Shown: positions 1-9,561, counted from the first letter of the stretch. The stretch is 64,000 bases of DNA from Pseudomonas sp. TNT3 (GCF_010095445.2 NZ_WFGV02000004.1:1-64000), one strand, 5' to 3'. Translations and numbers: made by a program. Notes: generated from the letters alone by a model not told the origin.

Positions 1-964
1 TGCGGGCAGGACGTTCGCCTTCGATATGCGGCTCACGGGCTGGACGCGGACCGGCAGCCGGTGCGCCTGCCGCAGGACGCAGAGTGCGTACGCGCTCGGT
101 AGTGCCCATCGGACGGGACGATTTACGCTGCATACGCTCGAGCTTGTCTTTGCTCTTGGCGTTCATCTGCGGCATGGCCACCGGGGTCAAGCCCACTTCA
201 GCACTCAAAATGTCGACTTCGTACTGGCTCATTTCGCGCCAGCGGCCCATCGGCAGATCGGAGTTGAGGAACACCGGACCGAAACGCACGCGCTTCAGGC
301 GGCTGACCACCAGGCCCTGGGATTCCCACAGACGACGAACTTCGCGGTTACGACCTTCCATCACCACGCAGTGGTACCAGTGGTTGAAGCCTTCGCCTCC
401 TGGTGCCTGCTTGATGTCGGTGAACTTGGCCGGACCGTCTTCGAGGACGACGCCCGCTTTCAAACGCTCGATCATCTCGTCATCGACTTCACCACGAACA
501 CGCACCGCGTATTCACGGTCCATTTCGTAGGACGGGTGCATCAGGCGGTTGGCGAGTTCACCGTCGGTGGTAAACATGAGCAGACCGGTGGTGTTGATGT
601 CCAGGCGACCGATGTTGATCCAGCGGCCTTCTTTCGGGCGCGGCATCTTGTCGAATACGGTTGGACGGCCTTCCGGGTCGTTACGGGTGCAGATCTCACC
701 GTCGGGTTTGTTGTACATGATCACGCGGCGTACCGACTCGGCGGCTTCTTCGCGCTTGATCACCTTGCCATCGATGGTGATGGCGTCATGCAGGTCGACG
801 CGCTGACCGAGGGTGGCGTCTTTGCCATTGACCTTGATGCGGCCGTGGCTGATCCAGGCTTCTACGTCACGGCGCGAGCCAACGCCGATACGGGCGAGGA
901 CTTTCTGCAGTTTTTCGCCTGCTGGGCCGATTTCCTGGTCGTCTTTCTGGTCGTTGATACTCAT
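1..964 (-). CDS. rluB: 23S rRNA pseudouridine synthase RluB (3' end outside window)
   Basis: RsuA/RluB-family pseudouridine synthase, which in E. coli converts U2605 of 23S rRNA. The visible 321 residues start with MSINDQ, followed by an S4 RNA-binding domain (about residues 15-65, with GVGSRRDVEAW). The catalytic domain carries the family motif GRLDINTTGLL with the nucleophilic aspartate, and later NREVRRLWES. After about residue 270 the sequence becomes a basic, Pro/Arg-rich tail that runs off the left edge, so the stop is not seen. The start follows GGAGGTGCCC on the minus strand. It is last in the minus-strand group that begins with rnmB and may be partly co-transcribed. The identification of RluB over RsuA/RluE rests on the long basic tail and the neighbouring scpAB genes. 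Confidence 0.93.
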   Translation of the reverse strand, partial: MSINDQKDDQEIGPAGEKLQKVLARIGVGSRRDVEAWISHGRIKVNGKDATLGQRVDLHDAITIDGKVIKREEAAESVRRVIMYNKPDGEICTRNDPEGRPTVFDKMPRPKEGRWINIGRLDINTTGLLMFTTDGELANRLMHPSYEMDREYAVRVRGEVDDEMIERLKAGVVLEDGPAKFTDIKQAPGGEGFNHWYHCVVMEGRNREVRRLWESQGLVVSRLKRVRFGPVFLNSDLPMGRWREMSQYEVDILSAEVGLTPVAMPQMNAKSKDKLERMQRKSSRPMGTTERVRTLRPAAGAPAAGPRPAREPHIEGERPAR

Positions 965-1121
965 CTGGGCACCTCCCGGTGTGGTCTGTTCAGGAAGCCC
1001 TGAATTGAGCGTCCTGAAGCGATGTAAATCTGGGTACTTTGGCGAAGCAGTCGCCGAAGGGTCGCGAATCATACGCTCATGACAGCGTTCGCGCATCAGA
1101 GACTAGCTGATTGATGCAAGG

Positions 1122-1313
1122 TTATTTGCTTTTCCGCCGACCGGTGACGCCAAGTTTGATCAAGCGCAGTGCCGCTTCGGCGAGCACCGAGCGTTTGTCG
1201 ACCTTGTCGAGTTTCTTCCAGGCTTTGATCTCGCGCTTGCTGCGACCGCAGCCGACGCAGATATCGTCGGTGAATTTGCAGATGCTGATGCACGGGTCTT
1301 TGGTTGAGCTCAT
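1122..1313 (-). CDS. DUF1289 small cysteine-rich protein
   Basis: A 63-residue protein beginning MSSTKDPC with the DUF1289 pattern: C-x3-C, then DDICVGCGRSKREI, then W. Four cysteines suggest a small metal-binding fold, but no function is established. I chose the ATG at 1313 because a good GGAG lies eight bases upstream; an in-frame TTG at 1334 would add seven residues with no ribosome site. It sits between scpB and rluB, separated from scpB by a REP element, so it may have its own promoter. The basic C-terminus (GRRKSK) is typical of the family. Confidence 0.85.
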   Translation of the reverse strand: MSSTKDPCISICKFTDDICVGCGRSKREIKAWKKLDKVDKRSVLAEAALRLIKLGVTGRRKSK

Positions 1314-1336
1314 TACACTCTCCAGGCAACACAATT

Positions 1337-1434
1337 CCCTGTGGGAGCCGAGCTTGCTCGCGATCGCGGTGGGTCAGGCAGCAAGAATGTCGACTGGCAC
1401 GCCCTCTTCGCGGGCAAGCCCGCTCCCACAGGGA
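1337..1434. repeat. REP/REPIN pair (TGTGGGAGC class)
   Basis: Two inverted copies of the CTGTGGGAGC element (left arm GTGGGAGCCGAGCTTGC, right arm GGGCAAGCCCGCTCCCAC) lie between the DUF1289 gene and scpB. The arms belong to slightly different subclasses, so the pair is imperfect. Confidence 0.85.
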
Positions 1435-1458
1435 TCTTCATTGCCCATAGGGTTTGGG

Positions 1459-2571
<1,113 letters not shown>

Positions 2572-2582
2572 GATTCAACTCG

Positions 2583-3401
2583 TTATTCGGCTCGGGCCCG
2601 CACGTGGATTGCTGCGAACGGCTCATTCTGAACCAGCTCGACCAGGGATTCCTTGACCAATTCGAGGATCGCCATAAAGGTCACCACTACCCCCAGGCGC
2701 CCTTCTTCGGCAGTGAACAGCTCGACGAAGGGCACGAAACCGCCGCCCTTGAGCCGCTCCAGCACATCACTCATGCGTTCCCGCGTGGACAACGCCTCAC
2801 GACTGACCTGGTGACTTTCGAACATATCGCCACGGCGCAGCACCTCGGCCATGGACATCAGCAATTCTTCCAGGCTCACGTCCGGCACCAGCTTGCGCGC
2901 ACGTGCCTCGGGGGCATCGAGCTTGGGCACCACAACGTCACGACCTACCCGACTGAGACCATCAATGCCTTCAGCCGCCGCCTTGAAACGCTCGTACTCC
3001 TGCAAGCGGCGGATCAGCTCGGCGCGCGGGTCGTCTTCTTCGGCTTCTATCGATTCTGCACGGGGCAACAGCATCCGCGATTTGATTTCGGCCAGCATCG
3101 CGGCCATCACCAGATACTCGGCGGCCAGCTCCAGGCGCACCGTCTGCATCAATTCGACATAGCCCATGTACTGACGGGTAATTTCCGCCACCGGGATGTC
3201 GAGGATGTTGATGTTCTGTTTGCGGATCAGGTACAGCAACAGGTCGAGCGGACCTTCGAACGCTTCGAGGAAGACTTCCAGGGCATCAGGCGGAATGTAC
3301 AGGTCCAGCGGCATTTCCATGACCGCCTGGCCATAGACCATGGCGAAAGGCAGCTCTTGCTGGGCACCGGCCTGACTGTCGACGGGTTCTACTGCAGACA
3401 T
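2583..3401 (-). CDS. scpA: Segregation and condensation protein A (kleisin)
   Basis: ScpA is the kleisin that bridges SMC heads and binds ScpB. The 272-aa product shows the family signature FEGPLDLLLYLIRKQNINILDIPVAEITRQY at about residues 48-80 (read in pieces), an EYLVMAAMLAEIKSRMLLP helix, and a C-terminal winged helix ending FAAIHVRARAE. The first about 45 residues are a Pseudomonas-type extension. The ATG abuts the yciO stop directly (TAG then ATG) with GAGG inside the end of yciO, so translation is coupled. scpB follows after 11 bases. Confidence 0.96.
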   Translation of the reverse strand: MSAVEPVDSQAGAQQELPFAMVYGQAVMEMPLDLYIPPDALEVFLEAFEGPLDLLLYLIRKQNINILDIPVAEITRQYMGYVELMQTVRLELAAEYLVMAAMLAEIKSRMLLPRAESIEAEEDDPRAELIRRLQEYERFKAAAEGIDGLSRVGRDVVVPKLDAPEARARKLVPDVSLEELLMSMAEVLRRGDMFESHQVSREALSTRERMSDVLERLKGGGFVPFVELFTAEEGRLGVVVTFMAILELVKESLVELVQNEPFAAIHVRARAE

Positions 3402-4031
3402 CTAGGCCTCGGCCATGAACGGCGCAGGGTCGCCGCAACCGACACGAATGACTTCCGGTTCGCCATCGGCGAGGTTGATTACCGTGGACGCCTTTATCCC
3501 GCCAAAACCGCCGTCGATGATCAGGTCGACCTGATGTTCGAGCAACTGCCGCATTTCGTAAGGATCCGTCAGCGGATCGGTGTCCCCCGGCATGATCAGC
3601 GTCACGCTCATCAGGGGCTCACCCAGCTCTTCCAGCAACGCCAGGGCAATCGGATGGCTCGGTACGCGCAGGCCGATGGTGCGTTTTTTCGGGTGCAGCA
3701 ACAGCCGCGGGACTTCGCGGGTGGCGTTGAGAATGAAGGTATAGGGGCCTGGTAGATGGGCCTTGAGCAACCGGAAAGTGCCGGTATCGATCTTGGCGAA
3801 CAGGCCCAGCTGCGACAGGTCACTGCAAATCAGTGCAAAGTTGTGCTTTTCATCCAGCTGTCTCAACCGGCGCACGCGCTCCACGGCATTCTTGTCGCCG
3901 ATCTGGCAACCAATGGCGTAGGACGAGTCCGTGGGATAAATCACCACCCCGCCTTTGCGGATGATCTCGACAGCCTGTTTGATCAGGCGCGCTTGCGGGT
4001 TTTCCGGATGAATCTGGAAAAATTGACTCAC
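3402..4031 (-). CDS. yciO: YciO/Sua5-family (YrdC-like) nucleotide-binding protein
   Basis: A 209-aa member of the Sua5/YciO/YrdC family, whose YrdC/Sua5 members make threonylcarbamoyl-AMP for tRNA t6A. This one has the YciO start VSQFFQIHPENPQ, the VVIYPTDSSYAIGC substrate loop, KHNFALICSDLSQL, and the PGPYTFIL segment. Length matches E. coli YciO (about 206 aa) and not the longer Sua5. The GTG at 4031 is preferred over the long upstream ATG, which would overlap rnmB by nearly 200 bases; an AGGTAGAG precedes it. YciO's exact activity is less settled than that of YrdC. Confidence 0.9.
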   Translation of the reverse strand: MSQFFQIHPENPQARLIKQAVEIIRKGGVVIYPTDSSYAIGCQIGDKNAVERVRRLRQLDEKHNFALICSDLSQLGLFAKIDTGTFRLLKAHLPGPYTFILNATREVPRLLLHPKKRTIGLRVPSHPIALALLEELGEPLMSVTLIMPGDTDPLTDPYEMRQLLEHQVDLIIDGGFGGIKASTVINLADGEPEVIRVGCGDPAPFMAEA

Positions 4032-4044
4032 ATTCTCTACCTGT

Positions 4045-4908
4045 TCAGACGGCGGCAATAATTGGGTCATGTTTGAATCGACACCAAAGTGGTGGCAGAT
4101 CCTCCGGGAGCGGGCGATATTCACCGATCTCGGACCAGCCTCCAGGGCCATGAAAATCACTGCCGGCACTGACCAGCAGACCGAACTCGCGGGCAAGAAT
4201 CGCCAGACTGCCCACTTGCTCTGCAGGCTGATGGCCATTGACCACCTCGATTGCGTGGCCCCCTGCTTGAATATAGTCAGAAATCAGCCGACGACGTTTG
4301 CTGCGAGTGAAATCGTAGTGCCAGGGATGCGCCAGGCTCACCCAGGCCTTCGCGGCCCGCAGGGTTTCGACGGTCTCTTCCAGGGTCGGCCAGTGTTGCT
4401 TGACGTCCCCCAGCTTGCCGGCACCCAGCCATTTGCGGAACGCTTCAGCGCGGTCCTTGACGAAACCTTCGCGCACCATCCAGTCCGCGAAATGCGGACG
4501 GGCCGGCGCATTGCCGCTGTCACCCAGTTCCTGCTGAATGGCCCGCGCGCCTTCCAGCGCTCCGGGCATGCCCTTGAGCGCAAGCTTGCGGCTTATCTCT
4601 TCGGACCGTAGCCAGCGACCATCGTGCAGTTTGGCGATGGCCTCGACCAACGACGGCGCGTTGACATCGAAACCGTAGCCCAGCACATGAATGGTGGCAC
4701 CGCCCCAGGTGCAGGACAATTCGACGCCGTTGACCAGCTGCATCCCCAGCGCCGTTGCCGTCGTACGGGCCTCATCGAGCCCTTCGAGGGTGTCGTGATC
4801 GGTCAAGGCCAGGACTCGCACGCCTTTCTCGAACGCACGCTCGACCAGGACCCCGGGCGCCAGTGCGCCGTCGGAGGCCGTGCTATGGCAGTGCAAATCA
4901 ACATTCAC
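4045..4908 (-). CDS. rnmB: PHP-domain 3',5'-nucleotide phosphatase / 5'-3' exonuclease (RNase AM type)
   Basis: A 287-aa PHP-domain hydrolase equivalent to E. coli YciV/RnmB (TrpH), which removes 3'-phosphate from 3',5'-bisphosphonucleotides and trims rRNA 5' ends. Metal ligands are visible in order: [11 protein letters not shown] near the N-terminus (H6, H8, D13), LTDHDT (H38), GVELS (E63), IHVLGYGF (H74), an AHP motif near residue 195 and SDFH near residue 253. It is the first gene of the minus-strand operon; yciO starts 13 bases downstream. It is divergent from yciB, with which it shares an 87-bp promoter region. Confidence 0.93.
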   Translation of the reverse strand: MNVDLHCHSTASDGALAPGVLVERAFEKGVRVLALTDHDTLEGLDEARTTATALGMQLVNGVELSCTWGGATIHVLGYGFDVNAPSLVEAIAKLHDGRWLRSEEISRKLALKGMPGALEGARAIQQELGDSGNAPARPHFADWMVREGFVKDRAEAFRKWLGAGKLGDVKQHWPTLEETVETLRAAKAWVSLAHPWHYDFTRSKRRRLISDYIQAGGHAIEVVNGHQPAEQVGSLAILAREFGLLVSAGSDFHGPGGWSEIGEYRPLPEDLPPLWCRFKHDPIIAAV

Positions 4909-4995
4909 GGGGATGTATTACCTCAAATCAGCTGGCGCTATCGCGCGCCCATATGTTTGTTATTATGCCGCCACATCCTGCTTCTGGCTGCCACT

Positions 4996-5592
4996 GTGAA
5001 ACAATTCATCGATTTCATCCCGCTTCTCCTGTTTTTCATCGTCTACAAACTCGATCCACGGGTCGTCGACATCGCCGGCCATGAGTTGACTGTAGGCGGT
5101 ATCTACAGCGCCACTGCGATGCTGATCATCAGCTCCCTGGTGGTGTACGGCGCGCTGTTCATCACTCAGCGCAAGCTGGAGAAGAGCCAGTGGCTGACCC
5201 TCATCGCCTGCCTGGTCTTCGGTAGCCTGACCCTGGCCTTCCACAGCGAGACTTTCCTTAAATGGAAAGCGCCCGTGGTCAACTGGCTGTTCGCCCTGGC
5301 ATTCATCGGCAGCCACTTCATCGGTGACCGCCTGTTGATCAAGCGCATCATGGGCCACGCGCTGACGCTGCCGGATCCGGTCTGGACCCGTCTGAACATT
5401 GCCTGGATCGCGTTTTTCCTGTTCTGCGGTGCGGCCAACCTGTTCGTCGCCTTCACATTCCAGAGCTACTGGGTCGACTTCAAGGTCTTCGGTAGCCTGG
5501 GCATGACCTTACTGTTCCTGGTCGGCCAGGGCATTTACCTGTCCCGCCACCTGCACGACGCCGATACCACAACGCCAAAAACCGAGGACTGA
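4996..5592 (+). CDS. yciB: Inner-membrane septation protein YciB (IspZ family)
   Basis: A 198-aa polytopic membrane protein with five hydrophobic segments and the family motifs [13 protein letters not shown] at the start, KPVVNWLF-like [13 protein letters not shown], and [12 protein letters not shown]. YciB family proteins affect cell-envelope synthesis and septation. The GTG at 4996 gives the canonical N-terminus VKQFIDF; a much longer frame upstream runs through rnmB antisense and is not used. The YciI gene begins just after its stop, so the two form an operon. Confidence 0.93.
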   Translation: MKQFIDFIPLLLFFIVYKLDPRVVDIAGHELTVGGIYSATAMLIISSLVVYGALFITQRKLEKSQWLTLIACLVFGSLTLAFHSETFLKWKAPVVNWLFALAFIGSHFIGDRLLIKRIMGHALTLPDPVWTRLNIAWIAFFLFCGAANLFVAFTFQSYWVDFKVFGSLGMTLLFLVGQGIYLSRHLHDADTTTPKTED

Positions 5593-5593
5593 C

Positions 5594-5893
5594 ATGCTTT
5601 ACGCAATCATTGCCACAGACGTCGCCAACTCCCTGGAAGCCCGCCTGGCCGCGCGGCCTGCGCACCTCGAGCGCCTGCAACAGCTCAAGGGCGAAGGCCG
5701 TATCGTATTGGCCGGCCCACACCCGGCGGTCGACAGCAATGATCCGGGCGCAGCGGGCTTCACCGGCAGCCTGATCGTTGCCGAGTTCGATTCCCTGAGC
5801 GCCGCCCAGGCCTGGGCCGACGCCGACCCGTACATCGCCGCCGGCGTGTACGCCAACGTTTCGGTCAAGCCATTCAAGCAAGTCCTGCCCTGA
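5594..5893 (+). CDS. YciI family protein
   Basis: A 99-aa single-domain YciI-like protein (ferredoxin-like dimeric alpha-beta barrel). It has the hallmark [16 protein letters not shown] start, [11 protein letters not shown], and [29 protein letters not shown] with the conserved Asp/His region. The start lies one base after the yciB stop; yciB-yciI adjacency is common in gammaproteobacteria. A stable hairpin follows the stop. The biochemical role of this family is not established. Confidence 0.93.
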   Translation: MLYAIIATDVANSLEARLAARPAHLERLQQLKGEGRIVLAGPHPAVDSNDPGAAGFTGSLIVAEFDSLSAAQAWADADPYIAAGVYANVSVKPFKQVLP

Positions 5894-5902
5894 TACGCTC
5901 CT

Positions 5903-5932
5903 GCACGATGAACCTTTGTGGGTTCATCGTGC
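5903..5932 (+). terminator. Stable hairpin after the YciI gene
   Basis: Perfect 12-bp stem GCACGATGAACC / GGTTCATCGTGC with a six-base loop, ten bases after the stop. There is no T-tract, so it may act as an mRNA-stabilising hairpin or a weak terminator. Confidence 0.6.
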
Positions 5933-6004
5933 TCTCAATCGCTCATTATTACCGTTTGCCTGCCGACAACTTGCCCAATAACCCGATTGGAATCAGGAGT
6001 CGCG

Positions 6005-6409
6005 ATGCGCAAGGGTCCGTTGTGTCTGATATTGGTAACGTTGTCATTGGTGGGCACCGCTCAAGGTGAAGAGAGCGCCGGTTCGACGCCCGTTTCCCCG
6101 AGTGTCGGCAGCCAGATCAGCGAACTGCAGCAACGTTTGCAGGCAAGCGAGCAGCAACGAGAAGTACTGAGCAAACAATTGCAAAGTAACGATGGCGAAC
6201 GCGAAAGCGCCCAACTGAGCCGATTGCGCCAAGAGAACCAGCGCCTCAAGCTGCAACTCAAGGAAGCACAGGCCAGCCCCCAGCAGCCGCGTCTGTTGAC
6301 CGATCAACAACAGTGGTTCGTCACGGGAGCGGGAGTTGCACTGTTGGCACTGCTCTGCGGTATCTTCGCCAGTGGTGCAAGTCGAAAACGTCGGCAATGG
6401 TTAAATTGA
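6005..6409 (+). CDS. Membrane-anchored coiled-coil protein, YgiM-like without SH3 domain
   Basis: A 134-aa protein with a signal peptide (residues 1-21, cleaving near AQG), a long Gln/Glu-rich coiled coil (about 35-98), one transmembrane helix (about 106-124) and a short basic cytoplasmic end (SRKRRQW). This layout matches the C-terminal half of E. coli YgiM/TIGR04211 proteins, but the N-terminal SH3 domain is absent. The start at 6005 is set by AGGAG upstream. It ends eight bases before the CpxR-type regulator, so it is in the same operon and may be an envelope component of that stress response. The function is inferred from context only. Confidence 0.8.
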   Translation: MRKGPLCLILVTLSLVGTAQGEESAGSTPVSPSVGSQISELQQRLQASEQQREVLSKQLQSNDGERESAQLSRLRQENQRLKLQLKEAQASPQQPRLLTDQQQWFVTGAGVALLALLCGIFASGASRKRRQWLN

Positions 6410-6416
6410 GTGATTC

Positions 6417-7094
6417 ATGAGCGAGTTGTTACTAATTGATGATGACCAGGAACTGTGTGAGCTCCTGGGCAGTTGGCTGAGCCAGGAAGGCTTTCAGGTC
6501 CGTGCCTGCCACGACGGCCAGAGCGCCCGCCGTGCGTTGGCTGAAACGTCGCCGGCAGCTGTGGTGCTGGACGTGATGCTCCCGGACGGCAGCGGCCTGG
6601 AATTGCTCAAGCAACTGCGTAGCGATCACCCGGACCTGCCAGTGCTGATGCTGTCAGCCCGCGGGGAACCGCTGGACCGCATCCTGGGCCTGGAACTTGG
6701 CGCCGACGATTATCTGGCCAAGCCCTGCGATCCTCGGGAGCTGACCGCCCGCCTGCGCGCAGTGTTGCGCCGCAGCCATCCGGTGGCCGTGACCAGCCAG
6801 GTGGAGCTGGGTGACCTGTGCTTCAGCCCGGTGCGTGGCGTGGTCAGCATCGATGAACAGGAATTCACCCTCACCGTCTCCGAAAGCCGCCTGCTTGAAG
6901 CCCTGCTCAAGCAGCCCGGCGAACCGCTGGACAAACAGGAGCTGGCGCAAATCGCCCTCGGTCGCAAGCTGACTCTGTACGACCGCAGCCTGGACATGCA
7001 CGTCAGCAACCTGCGCAAAAAGATCGGCCCGCACCCCGACGGCCGCCCTCGCATCGTTGCCCTGCGCAGCCGCGGTTACTACTACAGCCTCTAA
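6417..7094 (+). CDS. cpxR: OmpR-family response regulator, CpxR-type
   Basis: A 225-aa two-domain regulator. The receiver domain has the acidic pocket LLIDDD, phosphoacceptor D52 (VVLDVMLPDGSG), and K102 in DDYLAKPCDP; the DNA-binding winged helix ends with VSNLRKKIGPHPDGRPRIVALRSRGYYY. Its neighbours are a Spy/CpxP-like gene and a CpxA-like kinase, the same order as P. aeruginosa PA3204-PA3206 (CpxR/CpxS). It likely controls envelope stress genes. A CpxR-like GTAAA-N6-GTAAA site lies downstream, before the Spy gene. The exact name (CpxR against RstA) is inferred from context. Confidence 0.85.
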   Translation: MSELLLIDDDQELCELLGSWLSQEGFQVRACHDGQSARRALAETSPAAVVLDVMLPDGSGLELLKQLRSDHPDLPVLMLSARGEPLDRILGLELGADDYLAKPCDPRELTARLRAVLRRSHPVAVTSQVELGDLCFSPVRGVVSIDEQEFTLTVSESRLLEALLKQPGEPLDKQELAQIALGRKLTLYDRSLDMHVSNLRKKIGPHPDGRPRIVALRSRGYYYSL

Positions 7095-7126
7095 ACCACA
7101 CGCCCCTGCAGGTGCTGTGTTTGTTT

Positions 7127-7238
7127 CCTGTAGCAGCTGTCGAGCCTGCGAGGCTGCGTTCGGATGCGCAGCATTCGTCGAACTGGCGAGCGCTGCGCAC
7201 TCGAACGCAGCCTCGCAGGCTCGGCAGCTGCTACAGGT
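7127..7238. repeat. REP pair (TGTAGCAGCTG class)
   Basis: Inverted copies CTGTAGCAGCTGTCGAGCC and GGCTCGGCAGCTGCTACAG enclose further inverted GCGTTCG/CGAACGC segments. It fills most of the 300-bp gap after cpxR. Confidence 0.85.
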
Positions 7239-7297
7239 TATGCGTCGAAAAAAAGCAATCGGAGACTCGGGGTTTGTCAGGATAGTCCGAAACCGTC

Positions 7298-7313
7298 TTT
7301 ACCCAAGCTTTAC
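7298..7313 (-). promoter_or_regulatory. Candidate CpxR-binding box upstream of the Spy-like gene
   Basis: TTTAC-CCAAGC-TTTAC, which on the minus strand reads GTAAA-N6-GTAAA. This fits the CpxR consensus of two GTAAA half-sites separated by 4-8 bases. It lies 83 bp before the start of the Spy/CpxP-like gene and directly downstream of the cpxR gene. Confidence 0.6.
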
Positions 7314-7395
7314 GCTCCGCTGACCGCCGCTTACCTTGATCTCCGTAATCTGTACTCATCCGGAACGTACCGGGAACGAGACAAGGAGATTCACC

Positions 7396-7845
7396 ATGCG
7401 CAAGACTCTTATCGCTCTGATGTTCGCTACCGCCCTGCCAACCGTTGCCATGGCGATGCCTGAAGGCACAGGCCCGATGGGTGGGCCGATGGACGGTCCG
7501 CGCCACGGCGGTCAGATGCATGACAGACACGGCAAAGGCCCGTACAGCCAGCTGGACCTGACCCGCGAACAGCGCGAGCAGATCCGCAAGATCATGGGCG
7601 AGCAGATGCACGAGCGTAAGCAAGTGGTCGACAAGTACCTGGAGAAACTCTCGCCAGCCGACCAGAAAGCCATGAAAGACGAAATGGCGGCCAACCACAA
7701 AAAAGCCGAGGCTGACGTACGCGCCCTGCTGAAACCGGATCAAGTGAAGCAATTCGACGAGATCCAGAAGAAACAGGCAGAGCGTCGCGCCGAATGGGCC
7801 GAGTTCAAGGCCTGGAAAGCGCAACAACCGCAAAAAGCGCAATAA
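7396..7845 (+). CDS. Spy/CpxP-family periplasmic chaperone-like protein
   Basis: A 149-aa exported protein: signal peptide (residues 1-20, AMAM), then a Gly/Met/His-rich stretch, then a helical body with the LTxxQ-type motif DLTREQREQIRKIM and a second half around LLKPDQVKQFDEI. Spy and CpxP are helical periplasmic proteins that act as a holdase or restrain CpxA. The start is set by AAGGAG before ATG 7396. It lies between the regulator and the kinase genes, and a CpxR-like box lies upstream, so feedback control is likely. Assignment to Spy rather than CpxP cannot be made from sequence alone. Confidence 0.88.
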   Translation: MRKTLIALMFATALPTVAMAMPEGTGPMGGPMDGPRHGGQMHDRHGKGPYSQLDLTREQREQIRKIMGEQMHERKQVVDKYLEKLSPADQKAMKDEMAANHKKAEADVRALLKPDQVKQFDEIQKKQAERRAEWAEFKAWKAQQPQKAQ

Positions 7846-7860
7846 TGAGCTGACCCATGG

Positions 7861-7884
7861 ACCCAACGGCCTCAGCCGTTGGGT
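7861..7884 (+). terminator. Hairpin after the Spy-like gene
   Basis: Perfect stem ACCCAACGGC / GCCGTTGGGT with loop CTCA, 15 bases after the stop. There is no strong T-run, so it may only partly terminate. Confidence 0.5.
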
Positions 7885-7900
7885 CTGACTCTATTCAAAA

Positions 7901-8061
7901 CCCTTGTAGGAGTGAGCCTGTGTGGCGAGGGGATTTATCCCCGCTCGGCTGCGAAGCAGTCGTAGATTCTGACGGCTCGACGTGGCTGAAAGAATGACAG
8001 GGCCTCTTCGCGGCCCAACGGGGATAAATCCCCTCGCCACACAGGCTCGCTCCTACAGGGG
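7901..8061. repeat. REP pair (TGTAGGAGTGAGCCTG class) before the kinase gene
   Basis: Inverted copies of CTTGTAGGAGTGAGCCTGTGTGGCGAGGGG-type arms (seen as short pieces TGTAGGAG, GGCGAGGGG, CCCCTCGCC and CTCCTACA). They surround a second inverted segment and end 25 bp before the kinase start. Confidence 0.85.
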
Positions 8062-8086
8062 ATCTGCGTTTGTTCGAGGATTTTCT

Positions 8087-9427
8087 GTGCGCTCATTGTT
8101 CTGGCGTATTCTGGCCAGCTTCTGGCTGGCCATCGCCCTGGTTGCAGGTCTCTCCATTCTGCTGGGGCACATGCTGAATCAGGACGCCTGGATACTCAGT
8201 CGCCACCCGGGGCTCAATACCCTGGCAGAACAGTGGACGCAAACCTACGAAGCTCAGGGTGAGGAAGCGGCCCAGGACATTCTCCAGCAGCGCAAACGCC
8301 AGTATCACATCGACGTTCAAGTGCTCAACGAAAGCGGTGATCCGGTGGTGCGCGGCACGTTTCCACGCCGGGCGGCCGCCTTCGAAGCGCGCCAGAACGA
8401 CGGTGATCGCCGTCTGCCGTGGCGTCGCCTGACCGATGAATACACCAGCGAAAAAACCGGCAATACCTACCTGTTGATCTACCGCATCCCGCACCCGGAA
8501 CTCGATTCATGGCATCGCGAAAGCCTGCTCTGGCCATTGAGTGCGCTGGGGATTGCGCTGGTGGTGCTGACCTTGTTCAGCCTGATCGTGACATTGTCCA
8601 TCACGCGTCCGCTCAGCCGTCTGCGCGGCGCGGTGCATGATCTCGGGCAAACCACGTACCAGCAAAACAGCCTGGTCAAACTGGCCAATCGTCGCGACGA
8701 GTTCGGCGTGCTGGCCAACGACTTCAACCGCATGGGCGCACGCCTGCAAAGCCTGATCGGCAGTCAGCGGCAATTGTTGCGTGACGTTTCCCACGAACTG
8801 CGCTCGCCGCTCGCTCGACTGCGCATTGCCCTGGCACTGGCCGAGCGGGCGAACCCTGAAGAACGTGAAAAACTCTGGCCGCGCCTGACGCGCGAATGCG
8901 ACCGACTCGAAGCCCTGATCAGCGAGATCCTGGTATTGGCGCGAGTTGACGCCGACAACGCCAGCGCTGAAGACATTGATCTCAATGCGCTGCTGCACAC
9001 CCTGCAAAAAGACGCCCAGCTCGGTTCCCCGGAGCAGACCGTGCGTTTGGAAGCCGAATCGCCGCTGAACCTCAAAGGCTGGCCGACGATGATCGAACGC
9101 GCCGTGGACAATCTGCTGCGCAACGCCCAGCGCTTCAACCCGGCAGGTCAGCCGATTGAAATGCACGCAGCGCGTCAGGGGGAGCGGATTGTGATCAGCG
9201 TTCGCGACCATGGGCCGGGTGTCGAGGTCGAACACCTGGGCCAATTGGGTGAGCCGTTTTATCGGGCGCCGGGACAGACAGCGGCAGGCCACGGTTTGGG
9301 CCTGGCGATTGCGCGGCGGGCGGCGGAGCGACATGGCGGGAGTCTGGTGCTGGCCAATCATCCGCAAGGCGGGTTCATCGCCAGCCTGGAATTACCGTTA
9401 GTGCCGGGAGCGGTGGTACAACCCTGA
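8087..9427 (+). CDS. CpxA-type membrane sensor histidine kinase
   Basis: A 446-aa kinase with TM1 (about 7-28), a periplasmic sensor region (about 29-145), TM2 (about 150-171), a HAMP domain (about 172-224), the H-box RDVSHELRSPLARLR with H236, and an ATPase domain with N (DNLLRNA), G1 (DHGPGV) and G2 (GHGLGLA) boxes. A GTG at 8087 with GAGGA upstream gives the natural membrane start VRSLFWRI; the longer frame upstream is REP sequence. It is the cognate partner of the regulator at 6417. The order regulator-Spy-kinase matches PA3204-3206. Confidence 0.9.
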   Translation: MRSLFWRILASFWLAIALVAGLSILLGHMLNQDAWILSRHPGLNTLAEQWTQTYEAQGEEAAQDILQQRKRQYHIDVQVLNESGDPVVRGTFPRRAAAFEARQNDGDRRLPWRRLTDEYTSEKTGNTYLLIYRIPHPELDSWHRESLLWPLSALGIALVVLTLFSLIVTLSITRPLSRLRGAVHDLGQTTYQQNSLVKLANRRDEFGVLANDFNRMGARLQSLIGSQRQLLRDVSHELRSPLARLRIALALAERANPEEREKLWPRLTRECDRLEALISEILVLARVDADNASAEDIDLNALLHTLQKDAQLGSPEQTVRLEAESPLNLKGWPTMIERAVDNLLRNAQRFNPAGQPIEMHAARQGERIVISVRDHGPGVEVEHLGQLGEPFYRAPGQTAAGHGLGLAIARRAAERHGGSLVLANHPQGGFIASLELPLVPGAVVQP

Positions 9428-9455
9428 GCTCTTGTGAACTGCGGCCCGCTCGTTT

Positions 9456-9560
9456 GATCGTTCCCACGCTCCGCGTGGGATTGCCTCAAGGAACGCTCCG
9501 CGTTCCAATGGGACGCAGAGCGTCCAGGGTTGCATTCCCATGCAGAGCGTGGGAACGATC
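9456..9560. repeat. Composite hairpin repeat (CGTTCCCACGCTC type)
   Basis: Outer arms GATCGTTCCCACGCTC and GAGCGTGGGAACGATC form a perfect inverted repeat. Inside are further short palindromes built on CGCTCCGCGT and CGCAGAGCGT. This is a different family from the REP elements in the rest of the window and sits between the convergent kinase and nitroreductase genes. Confidence 0.8.
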
Positions 9561-9561
9561 C

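Noticed and set aside
5903..5932. Strong rho-independent terminator after the YciI gene
   Set aside because: The stem is excellent but no T-run follows, so it is listed only as a hairpin of moderate confidence.
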